Shown here piece after piece: positions 1-6,141 of a stretch of 8,061 nucleotides of DNA (positions within the stretch are counted from its first letter, which is position 1; every line of letters begins with the position of its first letter). Under the pieces are notes generated by a model. It did not search any database. It was not told the DNA's origin and saw only the letters and a program-made list of their open reading frames with translations. Origin of the DNA: Prevotellaceae bacterium (lineage in GTDB: Bacteria > Bacteroidota > Bacteroidia > Bacteroidales > UBA932). The position numbers and the translations under genes were made by a program. The stretch is taken from assembly GCA_031267155.1 (NCBI GenBank), contig JAIRZR010000196.1, positions 1 to 8,061 of the forward strand, read 5' to 3'.

Positions 1-169
1 AGGGCAAGGCAAACCTTGCCGGCAAGGCCCTGTGTAGAAAATACCTCATCCGGCATCAAGCCCTGCAAGGGCGTAATCCGGTTTGTTTCATTTGATTACG
101 CCATTTCAGGGCTTAATGATGCTGCGCATCCTGTTCGCAGGGCCTTGCCGGCAAGGTTTGCCTTGCCCT
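1..169. repeat. Long perfect inverted repeat with GC-rich palindromic arms
   Basis: Bases 1-32 are the exact reverse complement of bases 138-169, giving 32-bp perfect arms around a 105-bp centre. The left arm begins at the first base of the window, so the true repeat may be longer. Each arm carries overlapping palindromes: in the left arm GGCAAGG (3-9) pairs with CCTTGCC (14-20), and CCTTGCCGGCAAGG (14-27) is a perfect 14-bp palindrome. The centre also folds on itself, since the sequence near 55-78 is an imperfect inverted copy of 94-120. It reads like REP/BIME-type intergenic repeat DNA. An open frame runs across it, but its sequence follows the palindromes and I do not regard it as a gene. 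Confidence 0.85.
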
Positions 170-198
170 GCGCTATTGATTATGCTCTTTCAGAGCTT
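58..198. repeat. Three copies of a 21-bp REP-like unit
   Basis: A 21-bp unit appears three times: on the plus strand at 58-78 and on the minus strand at 94-114 and 178-198. The consensus is roughly AAGCyCTGmAAkrGCrTAATC. In the first copy GCCCT and AGGGC form a 5-bp stem around GCA. In the third GCTCT and AGAGC pair around TTC. The middle copy has a mismatch in the stem. Short imperfect palindromes in mixed orientation between genes are typical of REP-like elements. Which family this belongs to is not known to me. Confidence 0.7.
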
Positions 199-237
199 AT
201 TACATCTTCTGACCACGACTGGCTAAAGCTCCAGAGA

Positions 238-390
238 GAGGGTGTTCAAAAAGTTCCGTCAGCTTTAGCTGACGGCAATATTTTATCACAGGAGATTAAG
301 AAAACAGTCAATTTATTTCACAACAAATCCTAAAGGCTTACGCATCCCCCAATTGTGCATTATTGTGTAGAGAGCGTCCAAAAAGTCCCT
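238..390. repeat. Pair of similar IS-terminus-like 21-mers
   Basis: The 21-mers at 238-258 (GAGGGTGTTCAAAAAGTTCC...) and 370-390 (GAGAGCGTCCAAAAAGTCCC...) match at 16 of 21 positions in the same orientation. The form GAGnGyGTyCAAAAAGTyCC resembles termini of insertion sequences that I associate with Bacteroidota genomes. The second copy sits at the 3' side of the degraded IS110 transposase, directly before a stretch resembling the dispersed TCATTGnnAGCGAAGCAATCC repeat (398-420). The pair may mark remains of more than one inserted element. Confidence 0.45.
256..275. repeat. Perfect 20-bp palindrome (stem-loop)
   Basis: CCGTCAGCT and AGCTGACGG form a 9-bp perfect stem with a 2-base TT centre. 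On the minus strand the stem is followed by AAC and then five T, so it could act as a weak intrinsic terminator in that direction. On the plus strand the downstream CAATATTTT is a poor tail. The only gene remnant that would read into it is the decayed transposase on the minus strand. It may equally be a REP-type hairpin. Confidence 0.6.
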
Positions 391-393
391 CAC

Positions 394-900
394 TTAGTCA
401 TTGTAAGCGAAGCAATCCGGAATACTGTGTAAAGACTGCGTAGCCGGACTGTTTGTTTTACTGCAGTCGTATCCTGCTATTTTATCAGCGCTTTTTTGAG
501 GACGGAGAGACAGAAGTAACCATGACACAAACTGTTGAAAACTCTTCCATTTATTCATATCTGTGCCGGTAACACTCAATATGCTCAATAATGTTTTGTC
601 ACTAAATCCTTCCTACACCGGTTAGCGGCTTTTTTTTACCGTTTTTAAGCTGTATGCCACTATTTTTACGCTTCACCGATTCCTGCAGTAATGCTTCGAT
701 TTTTTATCACACTCCATTATCATTCTGTTATGAAACCTGTAAAATTCACAGCACTGTTCCAGTTTAAAAAGATGTTCTTCCGACCATGTGGTTTCCAGTG
801 ATTTTACAATTTCCTCCCGGGATGCCTTTATTCTGCTGTTACGGAGATCCGCCAGTGTTTCGGCATCATGTTCTCCCTTTATTATTGCTTCTATGATATC
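394..900 (-). pseudogene. Degraded IS110-family transposase (C-terminal part)
   Basis: Reading leftward from 900, one frame gives DIIEAIIKGEHDAETLADLR, then RIKASREEIVKSLE, then TWSEEHLFKLEQC and MIMECDKK. These closely fit the middle of IS110 transposases (the AIIxGExDPExLAxLRDxRIKAS and EEHLFxLxQ blocks). At the T-run 700-705 the frame slips by one base and continues as EALLQESVKRKN until a stop near 602-604. A third frame (about 599-394) gives LLSILSVTGTDMNKWKSFQQ and FVSWLLL, matching the IS110 C-terminal Transposase_20 region (GTDMSKWxxxxHFxSWLGL). The segment between the second and third blocks is shortened. The N-terminal DEDD catalytic domain is absent, and an in-frame TGA lies at 901-903. 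The element is dead. Assignment is by remembered family motifs. Confidence 0.75.
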
Positions 901-1582
901 TCAAACTGTGATCTTTTTCTTCTTTTCTCTGCCTGTTTGCGATTCCCTTTTACACTTTTTCATCGTTCTAACTTTTATTTATTTTATTAAATCCCGTACA
1001 TAAACGGATAAGAAAATTTTAAAGTCTCTTATGCGGCCTCCTGCGACCGGTTATGGATTCTTCATCCGTATAACTCAGACTCATTTCGGGTATTGTATAC
1101 CACGGTTTATGCGATTTTTTATGCACGAAATTTCCCGTGAAAGTATACTTTTTCAAATTACCGGTAATACAGGTGTTGGGAGACATTTTTTAGCCTCACT
1201 GCAACGACATTGCATTATTGCAAGTCCGTAAATTTAAAAACATAAGGCATGCAGGGATAATACAGTTTATGACATCGAAATGACTGTAAAAATGGTAACG
1301 CTATTGCTATTGTAAAACGAAATGCATGTATAAATTTCGACACGAATAACACAGATTTAGCACAGATACGCCCATGGCCCTTTCAATTGCTGTTTTCATA
1401 TCACAATTTTAGTCCGTGCACAGTATAAAATAGCCGGCGTGACATACAGCGCATACGACGCGTCTGTAGCGAAAACTTTAAAAGCCTTCGTAACGGACAA
1501 GGGTACGGCGATGGATTTCGATTCATAAGCGCGGTACAATCACCGAATTATAAATTAAATATCGGGATAATGGAAAATTAAC
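901..1582. other. Gene-free stretch upstream of the deaminase operon
   Basis: I see no convincing gene here. On the minus strand a 20-codon lysine-rich run (961-901, starting MKKCKRES) ends in a TGA just before the IS110 remnant and may be part of the same debris. Around 1338-1370 there is a piece of the CACGAATAACACAGATTTAGCACAGATA type, a motif class I have seen scattered in Bacteroidota intergenic DNA. At about 1420-1528 on the plus strand a stop-free run ends in KTLKAFVTDKGTAMDFDS and a TAA. Its codon choice resembles the operon downstream, so it could be the decayed 3' end of a lost gene, but it has no start and no family match I recognise. An imperfect hairpin (GTATACCACGG against CCCGTGAAAGTATAC) spans about 1095-1150. 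Confidence 0.5.
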
Positions 1583-1590
1583 TACATTTG
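1583..1590 (+). promoter_or_regulatory. Probable -7 box (TACATTTG) for the deaminase operon
   Basis: TACATTTG fits the Bacteroidota housekeeping-sigma -7 consensus TAnnTTTG and lies 21 bases before the ATG at 1612, implying a very short leader. There is no good TTTG at the expected -33 position, so the match is half a promoter. It is still the best candidate for driving the four overlapping genes downstream. Confidence 0.55.
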
Positions 1591-1611
1591 CGGGATTAAA
1601 TATTCGCACAA

Positions 1612-2043
1612 ATGAAAGATTCTAAGCAATTGCAATTCGACAGGCGTTATCTTGAAATGGCTCGGGTGTGGGCGAAAAACTCCTATTGTGTGCGCAGGCA
1701 GGTGGGAGCCATACTGGTTAAGGACAGGATGATAATATCCGACGGATACAACGGTACGCCTTCGGGATTCGAGAATGTATGCGAGGACGAATCGGGAGCA
1801 ACGAAACCATACGTGCTTCATGCCGAAGCCAATGCGATAACAAAAGTAGCGCGTTCGAACAACAGCAGCGAAGGAGCGACACTGTATGTAAGCACGTCGC
1901 CGTGCATCGAATGTGCTAAACTGATAATTCAGGCAGGCATCAAAAGAGTGGTATTTTATGACAGGTACCGGATCGAAGACGGACTGGAACTGTTGAAAAA
2001 AGCAAACGTGGAATTATGTTATTTAGATATCAATGATGAATAG
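1612..2043 (+). CDS. dCMP/cytidine deaminase family protein
   Basis: This 143-residue protein is a zinc-dependent deaminase of the dCMP deaminase (ComEB-like) group, expected to convert dCMP to dUMP in the cytoplasm and so feed dTMP synthesis. The zinc site is clear: HAEANAI supplies the ligand His70 and the proton-shuttling Glu72, and SPCIECAK supplies Cys98 and Cys101. The N-terminal VGAILVKD and SDGYNGTPSGFENVC blocks are typical of dCMP deaminases rather than tRNA adenosine deaminases, and length fits the family. The first ATG follows a TACATTTG box by 21 bases. The stop overlaps the next start by 8-11 bases, so it leads an operon. The true substrate within the deaminase superfamily cannot be fixed from motifs alone, but dCMP is the most likely. 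Confidence 0.9.
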   Translation: MKDSKQLQFDRRYLEMARVWAKNSYCVRRQVGAILVKDRMIISDGYNGTPSGFENVCEDESGATKPYVLHAEANAITKVARSNNSSEGATLYVSTSPCIECAKLIIQAGIKRVVFYDRYRIEDGLELLKKANVELCYLDINDE

Positions 2044-3646
2044 AAACAAGTTTTTCAAACCCATACTTACGCTGGCAATCGTGCTCTTAGCCCTCTATAC
2101 GGGAGTAAGGCTGGGAAAAGTATTTTCCGACTCGCGGGTCTTGAAGCTTTCGATGCCGGAGCAGAACAACCTCTCCGCGGTCATGGAATACATATCAAAG
2201 TTCTATGTCGATTCCGTAAACACGGAAGACGTTATTGTTAACATCCTGAAGGAACTTGATCCCCATTCGATATATATCCCGGCATCGGAACTCCAGAAGA
2301 GCAATGAACACATCGAAGGAAATTTCGAAGGAATAGGAGTAACGTTCGACATGCTGGACGATACGGTTGTCGTTATAAACGTCATTCCGGACGGACCCTC
2401 GAGCAGGGCTGGCGTCAGTCCGGGCGACCGCATCATAGCCGTGGACGACAGCGTGATTGCGGGGAGAAACATCGGCAACGAAAAAATCATGGGGCTTTTA
2501 AGAGGAAAGTCGGGCACAAAGGTACGGATAGAAGTGCGGCGGGTAGAGCTTGACGAGCCTGTACCGATAGAGATAACAAGGGACAAAGTCCCGCTGAAAA
2601 GCATAGACGTAGCCTACATGATCGCTCCCGGAACCGGCTATATAAGGATGACGGGATTTGCACAGAACACCCACTCGGAATTTGTCGAAGCGGTGGAAAA
2701 ACTCCACTCGGAAGGAATGACGAATATCATCCTGGACTTGAGGGACAACCGCGGAGGCCTGCTCGATCAGGCAATCAAGATAACAAGCGAGCTGTTTGCC
2801 GATAAGAAACTGATTGTATATACCGAAGGACGGGCTATTCCGCGCCGTAACGAGTATTCCAAAGGCAAGGGAAAGTGCGGAAACGACAGCCTGACAGTGC
2901 TTATCAACGAACACTCCGCATCTGCCAGCGAAATACTTGCGGGAGCAGTGCAGGACAACGACCGCGGAACAGTCATCGGGCGGCGTTCCTTCGGCAAGGG
3001 GCTTGTACAGCAGATGATAGGGCTGCCCGATGGCGCCGGACTGCGGCTGACAATTGCACGCTACTATATCCCTTCGGGACGTTCGATTCAAAGACATTAC
3101 GAGCACGGAGCATCGGCATACCTCGAATATTACGGCGATCTTGACGCGAGATGGGAAAACGGGGAATACGTGAACGCCGACAGCGTCAAGCTCGTGGATA
3201 CCACCAGATACTACACTTCGAAGGGCAGAACCGTTTATGGCGGAGGAGGCGTAACGCCCGACGTATTTGTCTCGCTGGACACAGGCAACATGCCTGTCAG
3301 CCGGGCAATAAACAGCAGAATACTGCGCGACTATGCAATAGCTTTCGGCGACAGGCACAGAAAGGAACTGAATGCCATCGCGGATCTGGAGCAGATGGAA
3401 CGGTTTTTCAGGAAAAACAATCCTTTCCCCGAGTTTAACAGCTATCTTAAAAACAGGGGCGTCCGCGACCCGGACAGGGAAATCAGCAAATCGAAACTGT
3501 TTCTCGACAGGTATCTGAAGGTTTACATAAGCCAGATATCGCCAATGTCCGACCTGGGCGCGACTTTCCTGCTCAACAAGTTCGACATGACAGTGCAGAA
3601 GGCGCTGGAAATTATAAATGCTCAAAAAACGGAAGACAATGTATGA
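2033..3646 (+). CDS. S41 family C-terminal processing peptidase (CtpA-like)
   Basis: This 537-residue serine protease should cleave C-terminal tails of envelope proteins in the periplasm. An uncleaved N-terminal membrane anchor spans about residues 9-29 and is preceded by basic residues. A PDZ domain covers about 96-170 (FEGIGVTF at its start, SSRAGVSPGDRI inside). The S41 core runs about 195-355, with GYIRMTGF, ILDLRDNRGGLLDQA, the nucleophile loop SASASEILAGA and the general-base loop SFGKGLVQ. Ser297, Lys322 and Gln326 have the 25- and 4-residue spacing known from CtpB-type proteases, so the enzyme looks active. A C-terminal extension of about 180 residues after the core is usual for Bacteroidota members. 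Two consecutive ATGs (2033, 2036) are both possible starts, and both overlap the deaminase stop. The stop overlaps the next gene. Confidence 0.93.
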   Translation: MMNRNKFFKPILTLAIVLLALYTGVRLGKVFSDSRVLKLSMPEQNNLSAVMEYISKFYVDSVNTEDVIVNILKELDPHSIYIPASELQKSNEHIEGNFEGIGVTFDMLDDTVVVINVIPDGPSSRAGVSPGDRIIAVDDSVIAGRNIGNEKIMGLLRGKSGTKVRIEVRRVELDEPVPIEITRDKVPLKSIDVAYMIAPGTGYIRMTGFAQNTHSEFVEAVEKLHSEGMTNIILDLRDNRGGLLDQAIKITSELFADKKLIVYTEGRAIPRRNEYSKGKGKCGNDSLTVLINEHSASASEILAGAVQDNDRGTVIGRRSFGKGLVQQMIGLPDGAGLRLTIARYYIPSGRSIQRHYEHGASAYLEYYGDLDARWENGEYVNADSVKLVDTTRYYTSKGRTVYGGGGVTPDVFVSLDTGNMPVSRAINSRILRDYAIAFGDRHRKELNAIADLEQMERFFRKNNPFPEFNSYLKNRGVRDPDREISKSKLFLDRYLKVYISQISPMSDLGATFLLNKFDMTVQKALEIINAQKTEDNV

Positions 3647-4337
3647 AATCGACACAAACATATCGGTAAAGTCCAGGCTGACGAACGTGATCATCGAGCA
3701 TCCCAATGTGCTTAATGTACTGGAATATTTCAACATACCTTTGGGATTCGGCGACAAAACCATCGCAGAGGTGGCAAAGGAATACAGTATCGCGCCCAAC
3801 ACCCTGGAAGTCGTAATCAGCGTGTACTGCAGGACAATTCCCACCAGAATATTAAACAGAACCGAGATACGCGACCTGCTGATGTTCCTGCAAACCTCGC
3901 ACAACAATTTCAAGCTCATCAAAATACCCGAACTGAAAAGGCTGATCGAGAGCTTCTCGATGGAAATCCCGACAAAGTACGGGAAAATGCTGGTCGCCTT
4001 TTTCGATGAATATATACAGGAGATAGACGAGCATTTCATGTACGAGGACAGGAAGGTGTTCCCGTATATCAGCAATGTGCTGAACAGCAGGAAAACAAAG
4101 GATTTCAAAATAAGGGAATTTGAACGGAATCATACGGATATAGGTCACAAGCTGCTCGACCTGAAAAACATACTTATCAAGTACATCCCGCCGGAAATTG
4201 TCTCGGAATACCGCAAGCAGATACTGTACAAACTCATCAATCTGGAACGGGACCTGATGTATCACACTCAGCTGGAGGATAATATCCTGGTGCCTTTTGT
4301 AAAGAACATGGAAACCAATATTGAAAAAGACAGATGA
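3639..4337 (+). CDS. RIC/YtfE/ScdA-like di-iron hemerythrin protein, Cys-less N-domain
   Basis: This cytoplasmic protein (232 residues from this start) has two parts. Residues about 6-62 resemble the ScdA N-terminal (DUF542-type) domain, but the usual Cys-Cys pair before GGK is replaced by Gly36-Phe37 in LGFGDKTIAEVA. Residues about 80-225 form a hemerythrin-type helical bundle with His88, His132, Glu136 (HFMYE), His165, His209 and Glu213 (HTQLE). The spacing closely follows the di-iron ligands of E. coli YtfE as I remember them (84, 129, 133, 160, 204, 208), so the iron site looks intact. RIC proteins deal with nitric-oxide or oxidative damage to Fe-S clusters. This variant could repair clusters, carry iron, or sense O2/NO for the coupled regulator. 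An ATG at 3618 would add seven residues. I prefer 3639 because its 8-base overlap with the protease stop mirrors the previous junction. Confidence 0.82.
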   Translation: MYEIDTNISVKSRLTNVIIEHPNVLNVLEYFNIPLGFGDKTIAEVAKEYSIAPNTLEVVISVYCRTIPTRILNRTEIRDLLMFLQTSHNNFKLIKIPELKRLIESFSMEIPTKYGKMLVAFFDEYIQEIDEHFMYEDRKVFPYISNVLNSRKTKDFKIREFERNHTDIGHKLLDLKNILIKYIPPEIVSEYRKQILYKLINLERDLMYHTQLEDNILVPFVKNMETNIEKDR

Positions 4338-4924
4338 TGTACAAAATTATTGCGATAATAGAAAAATCAAACATCATCAAGGAGGGGCTGACGCATCTGC
4401 TCAAATCGCATAATGTTTGTTCTCAAATAGCTAAACTCGACAGCATCGACGACTGGTTTTTCGTTTTCAAGGACGAAAAGCCGGACCTCGTAATCATTAA
4501 TCCCGACAGGCTGAAGGACATCGACCTGGACAGGCTGCGGCAAAAAATCGGAATGTCCGACAGGACGCCCTTTATAGGACTGCTGTACCAGTATTTCGAC
4601 AGGGAGATATACAACATGTTCGCCTCCATGATATATGTCACGGATACCGAAGATATTATACTCGGCAAAATCCGGAATAAACAGAAAAAAGACCAGGACG
4701 CGACAGGCGAAAAACTGACCGACAGGGAAAAGTCCGTGCTGAAACTGCTCCTCAAGGGAATGTCAAACAAGGAAGTCGCCGACAAACTCGTGATAAGCCC
4801 GCATACCGTCATCACTCACCGGAAAAATATCGTCGAAAAAACAGGAATCCGTTCATTGTCCGGACTGGCAATATACGCCATCCTTAACAATATCACAAAT
4901 ATGGACGAAATAAACGGACTGTGA
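4334..4924 (+). CDS. LuxR-type DNA-binding regulator with degenerate receiver domain
   Basis: This 196-residue protein has the layout of a NarL/FixJ response regulator. Residues 1-115 look like a receiver fold (KIIAIIEKSNIIKEGLTHLL; PDLVIINPDRL). Residues about 126-186 are a clear LuxR helix-turn-helix: LTDREKSVLKLLLKGMSNKE, then VADKLVISPHTVITHRKNIV. The phospho-acceptor position at the end of the third strand is Asn56, not Asp. The first-strand acidic pair is reduced to Glu10-Lys11, and the usual conserved Lys region is poorly formed. Conventional phosphorylation is therefore unlikely. The start overlaps the hemerythrin stop in an ATGATG arrangement (4-base overlap, or 1 base from the second ATG), indicating translational coupling. 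No histidine kinase is present in the window. Its targets are unknown, and autoregulation is possible. Confidence 0.85.
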   Translation: MMYKIIAIIEKSNIIKEGLTHLLKSHNVCSQIAKLDSIDDWFFVFKDEKPDLVIINPDRLKDIDLDRLRQKIGMSDRTPFIGLLYQYFDREIYNMFASMIYVTDTEDIILGKIRNKQKKDQDATGEKLTDREKSVLKLLLKGMSNKEVADKLVISPHTVITHRKNIVEKTGIRSLSGLAIYAILNNITNMDEINGL

Positions 4925-4933
4925 ACTTTATTA

Positions 4934-4958
4934 AGCGATTGTCGCGAAATAAATTGAC
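4934..4958 (+). repeat. Dispersed 25-bp direct repeat, copy 1
   Basis: This sequence begins AGCGATTGTCGC and matches 7890-7914 at 22 of 25 positions in the same orientation, 2,956 bp apart. The core GCGATTGTCGC is a short palindrome (GCGA, TTG, TCGC). A TAnnTTTG box follows (TAAATTTG at 4981-4988), as it does after the second copy, though at a different distance (22 against 13 intervening bases). Copy 1 has no obvious gene after it. Confidence 0.7.
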
Positions 4959-5040
4959 ACTTTCCTCTGACGGGGAAATATAAATTTGGTATCGACAGGA
5001 TGATGACAATATTTTACAGTATAAGCATCCTGTGCGGCAG

Positions 5041-5239
5041 AGATGGCCAACTTGATCAGCAGAGATGGCCAACTTGATCAGCAGAGATGGCCAACTTGAT
5101 CAGCAGAGATGGCCAACTTGATCAGCAGAGATGGCTAACTTGATCAGTAGAGATGGCCAACTTGATCAGCAGAGATGGCCAACTTGATCAACAGAGATGG
5201 CCAACTTGATCAACAGAGACGGAGCGTCTTGCGCAACAG
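5041..5239. repeat. Tandem array of a 22-bp unit (8 copies plus a degenerate ninth)
   Basis: Eight head-to-tail 22-bp units lie at 5041-5062, 5063-5084, 5085-5106, 5107-5128, 5129-5150, 5151-5172, 5173-5194 and 5195-5216. A degenerate ninth follows at 5217-5239. Units 1-4 and 6 are identical. Unit 5 has two substitutions (GGCTAA, CAGTAG), and units 7 and 8 end CAACAG rather than CAGCAG. Each unit contains two 6-bp palindromes, TGGCCA and TGATCA, separated by ACT, so TGNNCA sites recur at alternating 9- and 13-bp centre spacing along about two helical turns per unit. There are no spacers, so it is not CRISPR. It could be a plain minisatellite or a protein-binding array. Confidence 0.95.
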
Positions 5240-5399
5240 AAATATTTCCGATTGATATTTAGCGCCTTGCAGGGAAATCGGTCAGTTTATTTCTCGACAG
5301 TTCCTAAGTAATATGCAAAAAAATAAGATACATTTAAAGAACGCATTATACCACGCACGAGCTAAAATTGTGAACGGCTATTCCAGCGATTATTATGTA

Positions 5400-5420
5400 G
5401 AAACGCGATGCTCGCGTCTC
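5400..5420. repeat. REP-like hairpin downstream of menG
   Basis: GAAACGCGA (5400-5408) and TCGCGTCTC (5412-5420) form a 9-bp stem with one mismatch around TGC. The form resembles the widespread GAGACGCGATGCATCGCGTCTC-type intergenic palindrome. It lies 28 bp beyond the menG stop codon on the minus strand. It could protect or end that transcript, but there is no T-run for a classic intrinsic terminator. Confidence 0.55.
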
Positions 5421-5448
5421 CGTATGACCATCAAATATAACTAATTAA

Positions 5449-6141
5449 CTAACTTGCTTCTCCCGAGTAAATGACGGCGATTCCGAAAGTGAGCGGCTTA
5501 TATCTTGTATTCGCAAATCCTGCTTTGTTCATCAAGCCTGTCATTTGTTCATATTGGGGAAAATGATTGACGGATTCGGGTAAATATCTGTATGCATAAT
5601 TATTGCCCGAGGCCATTTTTCCTATAAACGGCAGAATGTGAAAAAAATAAAACCTGTACAGGGTTCGTACAATCGGGTTTTGCGGCATCGAAAAGTCCAG
5701 AATAAAAACTTTACCCGAAGGTTTTGTAACCCTGTTCATTTCCCGAAGTCCCTTTTCCAGATTTTCGAAATTGCGCACTCCGAAACCAACGATAACCGCA
5801 TCGAAAGTATTTGATTCAAACTCCAGATTTTCACTGTCTCCATAGCGGAGGTCTATACAGTTGGCAAGATTTTTTTTCTCAATTTTTTCCCGTCCCTTTT
5901 CAAGCATTTTTTCCGAGATGTCTATGCCTGTGATTTTTCTTTTTCCGTTTTTTGTACATTCGATTGCAAGGTCTCCCGTGCCGGTGGCGACATCCAGAAT
6001 GAGGGAGGGATTATAGACGTCGAGCATTTTTCTAAGTTTGCGCCGCCAGATTCTGTCCGTTCCGAACGAAAGAGTCCTGTTCAGGAAATCGTATCCGGGA
6101 GCGATGCTGTCGAACATTTCCGAGACCTTAGTTTTCTCCAT
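5449..6141 (-). CDS. menG: Demethylmenaquinone methyltransferase (MenG/UbiE family)
   Basis: This 230-residue SAM-dependent enzyme methylates demethylmenaquinone to menaquinone, the last step of menaquinone synthesis, at the cytoplasmic face of the membrane. The UbiE signature near the N-terminus reads YDFLNRTLSFGTDRIW (17-32), with Asp29 where the classical pattern has His. I believe this variant is usual in Bacteroidota. SAM motif I is LDVATGTGDLA (49-59), the acidic ribose-binding residue is Asp74 in GIDIS, FDAVIVGFGVRNF (113-125) is the motif II region, and RVTKPSGKVFILDFS (137-151) is the second signature. The length matches the family. The protein is complete, and its start overlaps the end of the glycosyltransferase gene by 14 bases, so it is the last gene of a three-gene leftward operon. 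A menaquinone-based respiratory chain is implied. Confidence 0.95.
   Translation of the reverse strand: MEKTKVSEMFDSIAPGYDFLNRTLSFGTDRIWRRKLRKMLDVYNPSLILDVATGTGDLAIECTKNGKRKITGIDISEKMLEKGREKIEKKNLANCIDLRYGDSENLEFESNTFDAVIVGFGVRNFENLEKGLREMNRVTKPSGKVFILDFSMPQNPIVRTLYRFYFFHILPFIGKMASGNNYAYRYLPESVNHFPQYEQMTGLMNKAGFANTRYKPLTFGIAVIYSGEAS

Larger units (their letters stand above)
4925..5448. other. Intergenic region between convergent operons
   Basis: This stretch separates the ends of the plus-strand regulator and the minus-strand menG. It contains, in order, a 25-bp dispersed repeat, a TAAATTTG promoter-like box (4981-4988) with no gene after it, a stem-loop (4995-5002 with 5026-5033, 8 bp each, no U-tract), the 22-bp tandem array, and a REP-like hairpin next to menG. 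The array cannot encode protein as a repeat, because 22 is not a multiple of 3 and the frames carry stops. No clear terminator with a T-run is visible for either operon. Confidence 0.6.

Noticed and set aside
16..333. A 105-codon plus-strand open frame over the palindrome cluster
   Set aside because: Its peptide simply follows the inverted repeats and REP-like units, a known source of false genes in such repeats.
1031..1231. A 66-codon plus-strand open frame
   Set aside because: There is no recognisable family, no promoter or ribosome site, and it lies in gene-free DNA next to transposon debris.
2498..4108. A 536-codon open frame on the minus strand opposite the protease and hemerythrin genes
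   Set aside because: Both strands cannot plausibly code here. The plus strand has clear PDZ, S41 and hemerythrin motifs, and the antisense product is a Cys/Val/Ser-rich mix without domains.
4961..4985. Weak hairpin (TTTCC with GGAAA) as terminator of the plus-strand operon
   Set aside because: The stem is only 5 bp and no T-run follows it.
5041..5239. Tandem array as a CRISPR
   Set aside because: The 22-bp units abut directly with no unique spacers, and no cas genes are present.
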